Assembly (NCBI RefSeq): GCF_001421015.2
Contig: NZ_CP013023.1
Coordinates: forward strand, 3,775,501 to 3,839,500
Direction of reading: 5' to 3'
From: Paenibacillus bovis
Lineage (GTDB): Bacteria > Bacillota > Bacilli > Paenibacillales > Paenibacillaceae
Length of the DNA stretch: 64,000 nucleotides
The notes under the pieces were generated by a model. The model was not told the DNA's origin. It saw only the letters and a list, made by a program, of their open reading frames with translations, and searched no databases. Positions 63,750 to 64,000 of the stretch are shown here, piece by piece. A program made the position numbers and the translations under genes. How positions within the stretch are numbered: the stretch's first letter is position 1; each line of letters begins with the position of its first letter.

Positions 63750-64000
63750 TTAATGAAGCTGGGATACTTCTGATTCGGCTGCCAATATATCCAGTTCGGC
63801 AGCAAGGTGATGCCAGCGGTCAGGACCATCGGACATGCTGAGCGAAGCTTCTGTAGCTTCTGCCCATTCTGCGATCTGGCGATGCATTTCCTCTACCGTC
63901 TCCCGGAAACGTATATTCAAACCGTCAATATAATAAGCCGCGAGCCGTTCACGCTGCTCTTCCAGCAGATGGCCGATCATATTGTCGATGCGTGCAGTCA
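63750..64000 (-). CDS. Hypothetical helical protein, 5' part outside the window
   Basis: The reading frame is open to the right edge, so the start may lie outside; ATG 63980 has no good binding site. The visible 80 or so residues are charged and helical (LLEEQRERLAAYYIDGLNIRFRETVEEMHRQIAEW). No family is recognised. Confidence 0.6.
   Translation of the reverse strand, partial: TARIDNMIGHLLEEQRERLAAYYIDGLNIRFRETVEEMHRQIAEWAEATEASLSMSDGPDRWHHLAAELDILAAESEVSQLH

Overview
The window looks like chromosomal DNA of a low-to-mid GC Gram-positive bacterium, most likely Paenibacillus or a close relative. The evidence is strong AGGAGG-type ribosome binding sites, several TTG/GTG starts, a T-box leader, two Fur boxes of the Bacillus type, a parE/parC pair, an HmoA-like haem monooxygenase and many small intrinsic terminators. 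The genus is inferred from gene style, not proven. About 55 genes are called.

Left part (1-24 kb): a large secreted glycoside hydrolase (cut at the left edge); an aminotransferase behind an alanine-type T-box; an M42 aminopeptidase; an esterase; a sugar or phosphodiester ABC uptake operon (two permeases plus a UgpB-like lipoprotein), followed by a HAD phosphatase, an SMR transporter and a metallophosphoesterase, and facing a GbsR-type regulator; an aldo/keto reductase; a macrodomain protein; galactokinase; a fused trehalose-6-phosphate synthase/phosphatase; a YceI-like protein; and a two-component system.

Middle part (24-40 kb) is the most accessory. An apparent ADP-ribose/NAD operon (NrtR-like Nudix regulator, NADAR protein, PARG-like TIGR02452 protein) has inverted repeats over its promoter. 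Next come a Fur-boxed haem monooxygenase, a molybdate regulator with modA-modB but no modC, an acetyltransferase, a Fur-boxed flavodoxin with an unknown partner gene, a small papain-fold/RelE-like gene pair, a DUF1906 protein, a split sigma factor pair resembling SigO-RsoA, a RhiA-like protein and a soluble histidine kinase with its regulator.

Right part (40-64 kb): an rRNA methyltransferase and a pseudouridine synthase; topoisomerase IV genes parE and parC separated by a very AT-rich AIPR-family gene (abortive-infection type), probably a horizontally gained defence gene; an ABC-2 exporter; a GDSL hydrolase; a GH13 alpha-glucosidase; a lone tRNA-Lys(CTT); a DUF1450 fusion; a CAP-domain secreted protein; a barstar-domain protein whose stop codon starts a perfect 7-bp tandem repeat; a GNAT; purT; and a heterodimeric ABC exporter with one degenerate site. 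Short 6-7 bp tandem repeats recur in at least four intergenic spots.
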